Of a DNA stretch of 64,000 nucleotides, positions 21,110 through 29,630 are shown piece after piece. The notes under the pieces are model-generated. The model did not search any database. It was not told where the DNA came from and saw only the letters and a list, made by a program, of their open reading frames with translations. Both the position numbers and the translations under genes were made by a program. This stretch comes from Anthopleura xanthogrammica (Eukaryota > Cnidaria > Anthozoa > Actiniaria > Actiniidae). Numbering within the stretch: position 1 is the first letter of the stretch; each line of letters begins with the position of its first letter. The DNA is taken from positions 2,645,001 to 2,709,000 of the forward strand of contig OZ025207.1 of the NCBI GenBank assembly GCA_964019055.1, written 5' to 3'.

Positions 21110-21607
21110 TAACTCTTTGGAATTACTTCCACAATAAAGAAATTCAAATCCACTGATTTCTTTTAAGCAAGGGAACCCCTTGGGTTGGCCATCCTCATCA
21201 CGATCGGCAGAGGTTATTTTCTGTATGATTGACTCTTCGTCATCTTCAATTTCCAGTTTGATTTTCTTTAAACCCAAGCCAGACCTTATCAACGCTTGCT
21301 TTTCACTAGCAGTGGGAACTTTATTCGCTTCTCTGTTTGAGAGACAATAGAACTGCGGCGTCCAAGATCGCTGAGAGTTGGTCCTCTTTGAACTAGACCG
21401 ATTTCCTGACTGTGTGCGTCGTGGAGAAAAAAGACTCAGCCTCTCTCTTATGGCAGCTTGTGGAGTTGTTTGGCTTGGAACACCAGTGATAGTAGCTGCA
21501 GAACTTGCGGCTCTTATACTTTTGGCACAAATTTGCCGTAGCCTAATTCGATCTCTGAGGGCTTCAACACCAAGTTTTATCAACTCCTCGTCTTTTAACA
21601 TGGGCAC

Positions 21608-21701
21608 TTCTATTCTCTTTCGCTACACTCAGCCGAATAGAAAACATTTCATATTTAATACTATAAACACACAATTAGGAGGAGAGCCGTCCAGCAATTG
21701 T
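21608..21701. repeat. Split repeat B2
   Basis: 94 bp nearly identical to B1 (21957-22050), with differences such as CTACACTCAGCCG versus CTACGCTCAGCCC. It forms the outer 3' end of the retroelement, directly next to the HECT exon. Confidence 0.9.
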
Positions 21702-21809
21702 TTATTATCATTAAGTACAATAAATAAATTAACAGATGATTACGATGGATATAACGTTGTGTAATTATATTTACAATGTAAATTAGTGAAAATACGATAT
21801 CAAAGTGGG

Positions 21810-21961
21810 AAAGCAGGACCGGTAATAAACAGTTCGTGAGCTGGAAGGCGTCAAGTGAATATTGATGCAAATCAAAGGAGTATATAACTACTACCAAGTC
21901 CCAGGGGAGACAACATGCCAACGGGCATGCAAACCGTACAACAACATGAAAACCATTTCTA
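21810..21961. repeat. Split repeat A2
   Basis: About 150 bp matching A1 at 26420-26571, with one indel (GATGCAAATC versus GATGCAATC) and one substitution (CTACTACCAAG versus CTACTAACAAG). It abuts B1 at TTTCTAT. Confidence 0.9.
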
Positions 21962-22050
21962 TTCTCTTTCGCTACGCTCAGCCCAATAGAAAACATTTCA
22001 TATTTAATACTATAAACACACAATTAGGAGGAGAGCCGTCCAGCAATTGT
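21957..22050. repeat. Split repeat B1
   Basis: Inner copy of the 94-bp B repeat, immediately followed on the plus strand by the end of the recombinase reading frame. Confidence 0.9.
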
Positions 22051-22096
22051 CAAGGAAAAAAGCAAGGGAAAAATAAGAAAAGCAAAATAGACACAA

Positions 22097-23107
22097 TTAA
22101 ATACCTAAGTTCAAGGAAACTAATAATTGGTGTTGAAGGTTCTCACGGCAGTACAAGTCCTTACTACGCTCCGACTTCCAACGTCCGTGTTTCTTGATCA
22201 CTCTATCCGGAATATCATTGTTCGCAGCCGCCGATGCGCCCCCTATGCGCAAAGAATGCAACCCAAGGCGAGACGAGTCTAACCCTAGAGCAGTGAATTT
22301 TGCCAAAATCACCTCACGAGCTCGCGTGTAAGACAATTGAGAACCAGAACGCAAAGAATAGGAATTCATGCTCCTGTGAAAAACTAATTTGCCAAAAACA
22401 AATTCACTAGAGTTCATGTCGGCACACGCCAACGACGCGTATCTGAGGAGCATGGAATAAGGACAAGTTGGAAGCCCCGTTTTAGCGATCACCACTGTAC
22501 AACCTTTAGAATATTGATCCGTTTTGCTACGGGGAACAAACACAGAAAAATACGCCTCGGCAAACGATACATCGCACCATTTCATATGACACAACTCATT
22601 GAAGCGGAAGAAACCCGCAAAGCCCACTAAACATAGCGTCACATCGCGCAAATCAGAAAGGGAAGCACAGGGACCCGCAAAAGAGGAAACAAGCGATTTC
22701 AGGTGCTCAGGAAGAATAGGCAACCTCTGACGGGAACTAGATTCTTTAAGACAATCTAAACGTTTACACCCTTGAATCAGGGCTTTAAGAAAACGACTAT
22801 CACACGGGTTCAGCACACCACAGGACTTGTGAAAAAACCCAATGGCGTACAAGGCTGACTGAACAGTAGTAAAGGAATAACCAGACTGGACTAAATGCAC
22901 TAAATACAGTCCAACATAAGTTTCGCAAGCAGGGAAATACTGCACTTCGGCGAATTGAGAACACCAGCACTTCCATTTCTTGAAATGAGAAAAATACGAC
23001 TTCAGAGTCGATGGAGCAGCAGAGTGGACGAGAACGGACCCCACACCAGGCACGAGAGACTTGAGAACAGGGTTCGACACCTGCGAGAAACACCTTGTAA
23101 AGGACAA
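22097..23107 (-). CDS. Tyrosine recombinase of the Ngaro-like element (336 aa)
   Basis: An N-terminal core-binding region (about residues 30-115) is followed by a catalytic domain with R168 (GFFRFNEL), K195 (SKTDQYSKG), H284-x-x-R287 (LHSLRIGG), H307 (KKHGRW) and nucleophile Y319 (SKDLY). This is the complete R-K-H-R-H-Y set of tyrosine recombinases, which would integrate a circular DNA copy. There are no stops or frameshifts and the length is typical. The frame ends about 45 bp before repeat B1. Confidence 0.9.
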   Translation of the reverse strand: MSFTRCFSQVSNPVLKSLVPGVGSVLVHSAAPSTLKSYFSHFKKWKCWCSQFAEVQYFPACETYVGLYLVHLVQSGYSFTTVQSALYAIGFFHKSCGVLNPCDSRFLKALIQGCKRLDCLKESSSRQRLPILPEHLKSLVSSFAGPCASLSDLRDVTLCLVGFAGFFRFNELCHMKWCDVSFAEAYFSVFVPRSKTDQYSKGCTVVIAKTGLPTCPYSMLLRYASLACADMNSSEFVFGKLVFHRSMNSYSLRSGSQLSYTRAREVILAKFTALGLDSSRLGLHSLRIGGASAAANNDIPDRVIKKHGRWKSERSKDLYCRENLQHQLLVSLNLGI

Positions 23108-23254
23108 AACAAAATCACAAATCAGTCACTGAACAACAACAACGCGTGCCAGTTCGTAAACAACAGAAAAGACACAATAATAGAAGGGTTATCAAGCGTA
23201 AACCCAGAAAACATTCTTAACAAGCAAAAAACAAGGATTAATGTTCAAATTCAG

Positions 23255-23470
23255 TTGTATAAAGCTATAAAGCTATAAAGCACACGGCTATGAAGCCTGA
23301 ATGAGCTCTGAAGCTGCGTAGTACAGACTAACAATGCTATGGAGCAATGAGCTATAAAGCCACACAAAAGTTATCAAGTCCATTCAAAACTATAAAGCAT
23401 TCCAGACTATGAAGTCTGAGCTATAAAGCAACTGGGGAGCAAACGCAACAGCTATGAAGCTGACCACGAG
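23255..23470. repeat. Cluster of GCTATRAAGC motifs
   Basis: Between recombinase and RNase H, the motif GCTATAAAGC or GCTATGAAGC and near variants recur about ten times with irregular spacing. It lies in the non-coding gap of the element and could be a simple expansion or a binding-site array. Nothing identifies a function. Confidence 0.6.
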
Positions 23471-23530
23471 GTAGCAACAACTAATCAATCCGGTAATAAA
23501 CCTGAACAACGGGAATGGGCCCAAAAACGG

Positions 23531-24480
23531 CTAAGAAGCATCAAGGGCGATCACCAAAACCGGAGATTTAAAGTGACTGTCAGAAAAAATGGTATGCAAA
23601 CCCGCAGGGGAAGGACCAAAAATGTGTCGGGGATCAGAAAATTCCATGACCTGCATGATCGAAAAACGAGGACCGTTAGAGGGAAATAGAACAGGCCAGA
23701 AAACAGAAGATTGCCATGCAGGAACAATCAAAACACCACGAGCACGACAGTGCTCTAGGTGAAAAACGTGCGAGGCACCAAATACAAAGGAGGGACTAAC
23801 CAGTTGTTTTCGTTAGCCCAATCGGTACTAAACGCATCAACACCTAACGTGCCCGGGCACCAAAACTTCGAATAAAACTTGGTGCACTTCGCGGTGACGG
23901 AAGAAGCAAATCTATCAACCGTAAAGGGGCCGAAAAGGGAACTAGCGTGATCGTAAAACTCCTGGGAAATACTCCAATCATCATAATCAATAACACGACT
24001 GAGGCAATCTGCATATTCGTTCAGAGTTCGAGGAATCCACTCGATCTCGAGAGTAATACAATGTTCTAAACACAAACTAAAAATATCGAGGGCTAAACGA
24101 TGCAAACGGAGCGAAGTACTACCTTTGCGACTGATGATCGCTACATTGCGATTGTCGGTAAAAGACTTGACAACCTTGCCGGATAAAAGACGTCTGAACG
24201 ATTTTAAGCCATACAAAATAGCCAAAAGTTCACGACCATTACTGTCCATCTGGACCTCGAGGGAAGAAAAAGCTTGGTAGTACAATTCAAAATCGGTGCT
24301 GTCAACAAAAAGCGTGTGACCACCGCAAGCGTTAGCACTAGCGTCTGAATGAATAATAACCAAAGGAGCATTATAAGAAAACAAAACCCTATTGTTTAGC
24401 TTAGCCAGATGAGCGGCCCAAAACTCAATCTCAGTAACGCACTGATCGTAATATTGAAATTGGCTAAGATCGATGGGAGA
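23531..24480 (-). pseudogene. RNase H and downstream domain of the Ngaro-like element
   Basis: The frame 24384-23755 contains the RNase H residues in IIHSDASANACGG, MDSNGRELLA and FTDNRNVA, then a methyltransferase-like spacer (PFTVDRFASSVTAKCTKFYS) as in this retrotransposon class. A frameshift near 24480 separates it from the RT, and another near 23760 (after VPRTFF) shifts the reading into LIVPAWQSSVFWPVL, which ends at 23531. Confidence 0.8.
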
Positions 24481-26031
24481 GTCCCAATGGTCTCGAAAAC
24501 TGAACAGCAGTCTGGAGAAAACGAGACATCAGTAAGGAAACATTACCAACGACTGGAGAAAGGGATATGATTTTGCCGACTAGCGAGGCGATAGATCGAG
24601 GCGAAACCGACGGCAAACGAGAACGAGTTTGGTGAAGTGTGACAAGGACATTATCGAGCCTAGTTTGCGGGATAGAAATAGAAGATTCGGCAAAATTCCA
24701 CAAAAGGCCTAACCACTCGATGTTCTGAACGGGGTCCCACACCGATTTTTTCAAATTGGGAACGACACCTGCCTTGATAAGATCGTCTCGGACTGAAGTA
24801 GAAACAAACTTGGCAACCTCGAGATTATTTTCACACGAAATTCCGTCATCAAGATACAAAACTAGATGAAAACCTTTAGAACGCCAATGCTTTACGAGAG
24901 GTCTGAAAAGCTTGGTAAATAAATAAGGCGCCGAGGAAAGTCCGAAAGGAAGAACCGTAAAACAAAAATACCTATTACGAGAAGAATTAAGGGGCCATTG
25001 GAAACCTAGGTACTGTTGGTGACCGTCACAAATGTCAACGTGATGATAGCCAGACTTCATATCGAACTTAAAAGCAAAGCCGTTAAGAACAAAATAATTA
25101 ATAAAGGTTTTCCAATCCTCCATACGAAATTTAGATTTAGGAATACACTTATTGACGTGACGAAGATCAAGGATCAAACGAGCCGAGCATTGCGAATTGA
25201 ATGAAACAGATAAGGGGTTAATTACAAAAGGGGGGGGGGGGTCAATAATTCAGCAATAAGACCCAAACTAAGTAAATCTGAAATGGTCTGAGACACAAAC
25301 GAAGCATTCTGCATAGCAGACCTATTATTAGGAAGTACGACACTAACGGGGGTAGAAGAAAACGGAATAACGTACCCAAAACTGATAGTATCCAAGATCC
25401 GCTTTGGGGCAGAGATATTAGCCCAAAAACTAACGTGAGCTTTAAGTCGACCCTTAACAATTGGCACTGATTGGCCTGATTCGTATTCATGTAAATTATC
25501 AAAATAAAAACGCAACAAATCTGAAGTAACATAATCTGAGATATTAAACTTATCTTCAACTAAATTGTCCAATTCTTGCTCCAAAGAAGTAGGAGATACA
25601 GGATCAGAACAAGAACCGTAAGAAACATCAAGGGATGACAAAACCTGCTGCCGAAGAGACTGTATGAAACCAGAATCAGCGACCTGTGGGGCCGGAGTTT
25701 GAAGTGGTGGTTGAAGACCCGACGTGGAAGCATTCACGCCACCAATGACCGTGTGCTCCACAGAAGCGGCAGGAGCCGCGTTGTTGACCAAAAGCATATT
25801 CTTGGGAAGCGTAGGGTTGATAACCCCCATAGGATTGTTGACGATCGAACGAGGGTTGGCGAGCGTACGGGAACGAAGAATATGGTCGACTTCTCGTCTC
25901 ATTGTTGAAAGAAGATCCATAGTTGCGCTTATAATTGTAATTAGATTTTGTAGCCTTGGATTTAGCTCTGAGAGCCTCCCTCTCAGCCTGTCGAATCTTT
26001 TTGTCGTCTTCAGGATCGAGGGCAACAGCAC
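24464..26031 (-). pseudogene. Reverse transcriptase of the Ngaro-like element
   Basis: The upstream part (26031-25222) overlaps the gag end in another frame and ends with PKRILDTISFGYVIPFSS. The downstream part begins LILDLRHVNKCIPKSKFRMED and includes FDMKSGYHHVDI and the catalytic LVLYLDDGIS. The two are separated by a C homopolymer (plus-strand G run at about 25231-25241) whose length throws the frame. A tract of this type is also prone to sequencing error, so the true state is uncertain. The overlapping start of RT within gag is normal for the class. Confidence 0.85.
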
Positions 26032-26416
26032 TAGCTTCGTAGTGTTTCACTGTGAGCCAACCGGCTTCGAAGCTATCAGCAATCCTGATCTTGCGATTAC
26101 GTTCTTCGATTAAAGTCAAAGCTTGCTTGATTAGATCCTTGGTGATCTCTTTATCGTCAGAATCAAGAGAAGAAGAAGCTTTTTCCAAAATATCTTTGAC
26201 AGAACAGTTAAACTTGAAGTTTCTTTCGTTTCCCGGATGAAAAAACTTGATATCAGATTCTGATTTGAGCTGCTTAGAAATAGATAAAGCATTTTCGGCA
26301 GTTCGAATGGTTCCAGTAAACTGATCTGATAACTGAGTTTTGTGCTCATCAAGTTTATCAAGTAAGAACGAGCGAAAATCGTCCAAATCCGCTCTCGTAA
26401 CGTTCTCTTCCCCCAT
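25676..26416 (-). CDS. Gag-like protein of the Ngaro-like element
   Basis: The ATG is at 26416, four bases from repeat A1. The open frame extends further upstream, but that part lies in the repeat and LTR. A helical N-terminal half (ADLDDFRSFLLDKLDEHKTQ) leads to a basic, Tyr/Arg/Ser-rich region and a CCHC knuckle of spacing C-x2-C-x4-H-x4-C (CRFCGAHGHWWREC), then a Ser/Thr-rich end. It would package element RNA. There is no damage. Its 3' end overlaps the RT frame by about 350 bp. Confidence 0.8.
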   Translation of the reverse strand: MGEENVTRADLDDFRSFLLDKLDEHKTQLSDQFTGTIRTAENALSISKQLKSESDIKFFHPGNERNFKFNCSVKDILEKASSSLDSDDKEITKDLIKQALTLIEERNRKIRIADSFEAGWLTVKHYEASAVALDPEDDKKIRQAEREALRAKSKATKSNYNYKRNYGSSFNNETRSRPYSSFPYARQPSFDRQQSYGGYQPYASQEYAFGQQRGSCRFCGAHGHWWRECFHVGSSTTTSNSGPTGR

Positions 26417-26419
26417 CAA

Positions 26420-26571
26420 AAAGCAGGACCGGTAATAAACAGTTCGTGAGCTGGAAGGCGTCAAGTGAATATTGATGCAATCAAAGGAGTATATAACTAC
26501 TAACAAGTCCCAGGGGAGACAACATGCCAACGGGCATGCAAACCGTACAACAACATGAAAACCATTTCTAT
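26420..26571. repeat. Split repeat A1 (5' end)
   Basis: 5' terminal copy of the A repeat. The gag ATG lies four bases beyond its inner end. On its outer side it meets a truncated gypsy LTR. Confidence 0.9.
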
Positions 26572-26572
26572 A

Positions 26573-26631
26573 TAGGGTGTGACGTAATGTCACGCCATGA
26601 ACAGTAACATAATATAACATCTTCCCCTTTA
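26573..26631 (-). promoter_or_regulatory. Polypurine tract and truncated 3' LTR of gypsy
   Basis: AAAGGGGAAGA precedes TGTTATATTATGTTACTG on the minus strand, a polypurine tract next to a TG-starting LTR. The LTR has a CACGCC...GGCGTG-like short stem and ends in a TATATAG at the joint with repeat A1. Confidence 0.6.
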
Positions 26632-26697
26632 AAAGTTTCAGAGTTATGCAACATAATATGTCCAAATAATAAATGTACGTGTATTCAAATGTTTGAG

Positions 26698-27850
26698 CTA
26701 TTTGCTCACAAAGTCCTTCATCCATGCTGGTGGCTTCGCCGCTCGACGTGGCCATACCAATGTGGCGTCAGAGACTCCATTGTCAGGTGTTTCTTGCACA
26801 CGTGGTGTTCCTGGTACCTCTGACTTGCTCGGTGTTACTGGCAACTCTGGCACTGCTGGAACTGTCGTTGTCTTTGGTGTCTCTGGTAACTGTGCTGGTT
26901 CTTTGGTCTTCTTTATCTGTTCTCTGTTCCTGCGGTACTCTGTTCCATCTTCTGTTTCCACTGTGTATGACCGTTGATCCAGCCTGGCTTTGACCATGGC
27001 TTTTTTCCATACCTTGCCACCTGCTATTAGTGGTTTCATCCTGACTACATCACCTTCTTCGAGAGGCTCCAGCTCCTTTGTTGACTTGTTGTAATATTGG
27101 GCCTGCCTCTCTTGCTGCCTAATCATTGAGGTAACTTCCTTCTCAGGCACTGTGGTGCGGGGTTTTAACATCTCCTGTGTGGTTGGGAGCAGCGTCTTTG
27201 TGCGTCTGCTCATGAGTCGCTGAGCTGGACTTGACTCCATGCCTTGCGTTGGCGTGTTTCTGTGGTCAAGGATGGCTAAAAACGTGTCAGTACCTGCTTT
27301 GGTCGTCTTTTCTATGAGTCTCTTGGCTGTTTTGACCGCCGACTCTCCATTTCCATTTGCTCGGCTATTGTATGGACTTGTGGGGGTGTGTTCAAACTTC
27401 AAACTTGTCTGTGAGCACCTGGTCGGGTATCCCATACCTTGCGAAATGACCTTTGAGTTTTGTGATGATCGTCTTGGACTTCATGTCGCTTGGAAGACTG
27501 TCAACTTCCCAGAAATTGCTAAAATAGTCTACTGTTATCATGTACTCCCGACCTTTGATCTCAAACAGGTCAACCCCTACCTTCTCCCAGGGTTGTGTGG
27601 CCACCTCGTGGGACATCAGCGGTTCCCTCTGCTGGCTTGTTTCGAACATTCTGCATGTCTCGCACGACTCAATCATCTGTTTAATCTCAGCTGAGAACCC
27701 CGGCCAGTAGACGAATTCTTGTGCCCTGCGAAGGCATGCCTTAATTCCCATATGTGATGCGTGAAGTTTTTTCTTTATCATTTGACGCAGCTTTACTGGG
27801 ATGACAACACGCTGTCCTCGGAATATGAGACCGTCTTGAACTGAACTCAT
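26698..27850 (-). pseudogene. Gypsy integrase with a core deletion
   Basis: The N-terminal HHCC zinc site (HASHMGIKACLRRAQ...CETC) and first catalytic Asp (GVDLFEI) are in frame 27850-27392. At the second Asp (QVLTDK) the conserved N-G-x-x-F block and about 20 residues are deleted. The reading resumes in the other frame at FEHTPTSPYNSRANGNGESA with the catalytic Glu. The rest (KSTKELEPLEEGDVVRMKP...) is the C-terminal barrel and a Pro-rich tail to 26698. It cannot encode an active enzyme. Confidence 0.85.
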
Positions 27851-28621
27851 TGAAGAAAGGACGTACCTGATTGGGCAAACCCTCCTTGTTATCCGGCCAC
27901 CCTTGTATGATGACCGTTTTAAGTTTCTCTAGTGCAGGATCTTCTTGTGTTTCCTTTCTGATTTCTGCTAATCTGTCTTCCGCTATTGGCAGAAAGCTGG
28001 CCATATTGACGTGCTCAAACTCTCGGTCTTCCAGCCTGCCTTCGGTGCTGAGGGGTGCTCTTAACAGCATGTCAGCTATGTGCATGCTGCTAGTGGTTTT
28101 TTCCAGATAGATTCCAGAGGCTTGTGGTCACTGTAAACGATTACTGGTCGACCAAAGGTGTACTGGTTGAACTTCTCTAGGGAAAATACTATTGCTAGCA
28201 TTTCCTTTTCTATCTGGGCGTACCTCTGCTCCGTGGTCGTGAGGGCTCTGCTCGCGTACGCTATTGGTCTTCCGTTCTGCAAGAGTGCTGCTCCCAGTCC
28301 CTTTTGGCTTGCGTCGCATTGTATGCTTAAGGGTAGTGTGGGGTCGTAGTAACCTAGTATGGGTGCTTGAGATACTAGCTCTTTTACTCGATTGAATGCG
28401 TCTTCTTGCTCTTTGGCCCACTGCCACTCGGCTTCTTTTCTCGTGAGCCGTCGTATGGGCTCCATGACGTCAGCCAGCTGTGGTAAGAATCTGGAAAGGT
28501 AATTCACGAACCCATTAAGACGTTGTATTCCTTCGACGTCAGTGGGGGGCTTCATCTCTTTGACGGCTTTGGCTTTCCCTGGGTCTACCTTGAGTCCCTC
28601 GCTGGTGAAGGTGTGTCCCAT
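27851..28621 (-). pseudogene. Gypsy RNase H and connection region
   Basis: 28621-28076 reads RT thumb (GFVNYLSRFLPQLADVMEPI) and RNase H (PLSIQCDASQKGLGAALLQN, EKEMLAIVFSLEKF, YSDHKPL). After KKPLAA there is a deletion with frameshift near 28080, losing the usual basic loop, and the next piece starts HIADMLLRAPLS. Another shift near 27845 leads into the integrase. Confidence 0.8.
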
Positions 28622-29286
28622 GAACGAAACCTCTTTTCGTCGGAGCTTGAGTTTTTCTGGATTTAGTGCAATGCTTTATCTCTACATCTCTGTAGTAGGG
28701 CTCTCAGGTTTTTGTCGTGGTTTTCATTGGCCTCCTTTTCATCTTTGCCCACTCCGTATATTAGGATGTCATCTACGATGTCGAGGATGCCGCTCAGGCC
28801 CTGTAGTGCTTGGTTTACGTGTTTTTGGAATATCTCTGAGGATGCCGATAATCCAAATGGGAGCCTCAACCAACGGTATCGGCCAAAAGGTGTGGAGAAT
28901 GTTGTTAGTTGGCTTGATTAATCGTCTAGTACGCAATGCCAGTATCCTGATCGTAAATCTGATTTTGAGAATACCTTGGCACGTGACAGCTCTGGCAAGA
29001 CATCATCCAAGACAGGGAGCCGATAGGTTTCACGCTGGAGTATGTTGTTCAACGGTCGCGGGTCGATGCATACCCTAAGTGCCCCTGACTTCTTTGTCGC
29101 TAGAGCAAGGGCGCTCACCCAAGGGGTTGGTTCCTCCACTGGGGTTAGGACTCCTAGGTTCACATACTTGTCTAGTTCATCTCTCAGCTTCTCTTTAAGT
29201 GCTGCCGGTACTCTGTGGGTGGGGGTTATGACAGGGGTGGCGTCATCTTTGGTTGTTAGATGGACTAAACCAGGTAGGGTTCCCAA
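28622..29286 (-). pseudogene. Gypsy reverse transcriptase
   Basis: 29286-28918 carries TPTHRVPAALKEKLRDELDK, WVSALALATKKSGALRVCID and SKSDLRSGYWHCVL. An in-frame TAA at 28918-28920 interrupts it, after which the same frame continues through WLRLPFGLSASSEIFQ and the catalytic IVDDILIYG. A one-base deletion near 28675 shifts the frame before the thumb. Confidence 0.85.
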
Positions 29287-29630
29287 TTTGCGGTTTGAAA
29301 ACGTCGCTGTACTCTTTAACGATGGCTTCTGCAGTGTTCACCTGACTGAGTTTCTGATTATCTCTGATATGGGCCGATGTTGCGTTGAAATGCTCGTGAT
29401 TAACTGTGATGATCTTCATCTGCTGGATCGCTCTTGCTCCGAGAAGAGGGGTAAATCCCTCATCAACCACAATGAACTCAACTGAATACCTTTTCCGATT
29501 CTTGGGGTTTCGTAGAGAAGCTCGCGTTATCCCTATAGGTCGAACTTGGGTACCATTCCACATCTTCAACGTTCTGTTGGTGGGGCGAATTTCTTGACTG
29601 CGCACGTATTTTCTGGGCAAAATGTTCACC
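29243..29630 (-). pseudogene. Gypsy protease C-terminal part
   Basis: RYSVEFIVVDEGFTPLLGAR is the flap-to-end part of a retropepsin-like protease (LLGxRAIQ block), followed by the protease-RT linker. The D-T/S-G active site would lie further upstream and has been replaced by LINE sequence near 29625. A frameshift near 29275 separates it from RT. Confidence 0.7.

Larger units (their letters stand above)
16685..21607 (-). pseudogene. G2E3-like HECT E3 ligase gene, interrupted by a transposon
   Basis: Visible exons are 21607-21110 plus 18072-18033 (one exon split by a transposon at 18073-21109), 17867-17243 and 16817-16685. The first encodes a SAM-like segment (PMLKDEELIKLGVEALRDRI) and a domain with PKGFPCLKEISGFEFLYCGS, as in G2E3-type proteins. 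Donor GAG|GTATTA joins an acceptor before 17867, leading to a GGSQCKIYLRPIQ block, a small zinc motif CNICDKTFP...HFSSC and an acidic linker. The HECT N-lobe follows: FILVDRENLLSTAFEEI, LEVQFYNE, then TAQDSGGPRKEFFRILL. HECT proteins transfer ubiquitin through a C-lobe cysteine, but no C-lobe exon follows in the window. The 5' exons are also missing, cut off by the retroelement at 21608. Confidence 0.8.
21608..26571 (-). mobile_element. Ngaro-like tyrosine-recombinase retrotransposon (~5 kb)
   Basis: Read right to left: repeat A1 (26571-26420), gag (26416-25676), RT/RNase H (26031-23531, broken), tyrosine recombinase (23107-22097), repeat B1 (22050-21957), repeat A2 (21961-21810), spacer, repeat B2 (21701-21608). 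The A1-ORFs-B1-A2-B2 arrangement is the split direct repeat pattern of Ngaro-type elements, which integrate through a recombinase and leave no target duplication. A short TAGAA occurs at both outer joints and at the B1/A2 joint, and may be the recombination core. RT has three frame lesions; the recombinase is intact. Confidence 0.85.
26573..29630 (-). mobile_element. Ty3/gypsy retrotransposon, truncated and dead
   Basis: Right to left: protease C-terminal part, RT, RNase H, integrase, a chromodomain-free tail, polypurine tract (26631-26620) and the first 47 bp of an LTR. The LTR starts TGTTATATTATG at 26619 and is cut by the Ngaro-like element at about 26572. The 5' LTR, gag and protease active site are lost where a LINE begins. 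Pol contains one stop and several frameshifts or deletions. Confidence 0.85.

Noticed and set aside
21605..21607. GTG as the true start of the HECT protein
   Set aside because: The codon is inside a SAM-like domain, so earlier exons must exist; the visible left edge is set by the retroelement joint or an acceptor site.
22800..23093. 97-codon frame overlapping the recombinase
   Set aside because: Shadow of the recombinase gene in another frame of the same strand; no motif of its own.
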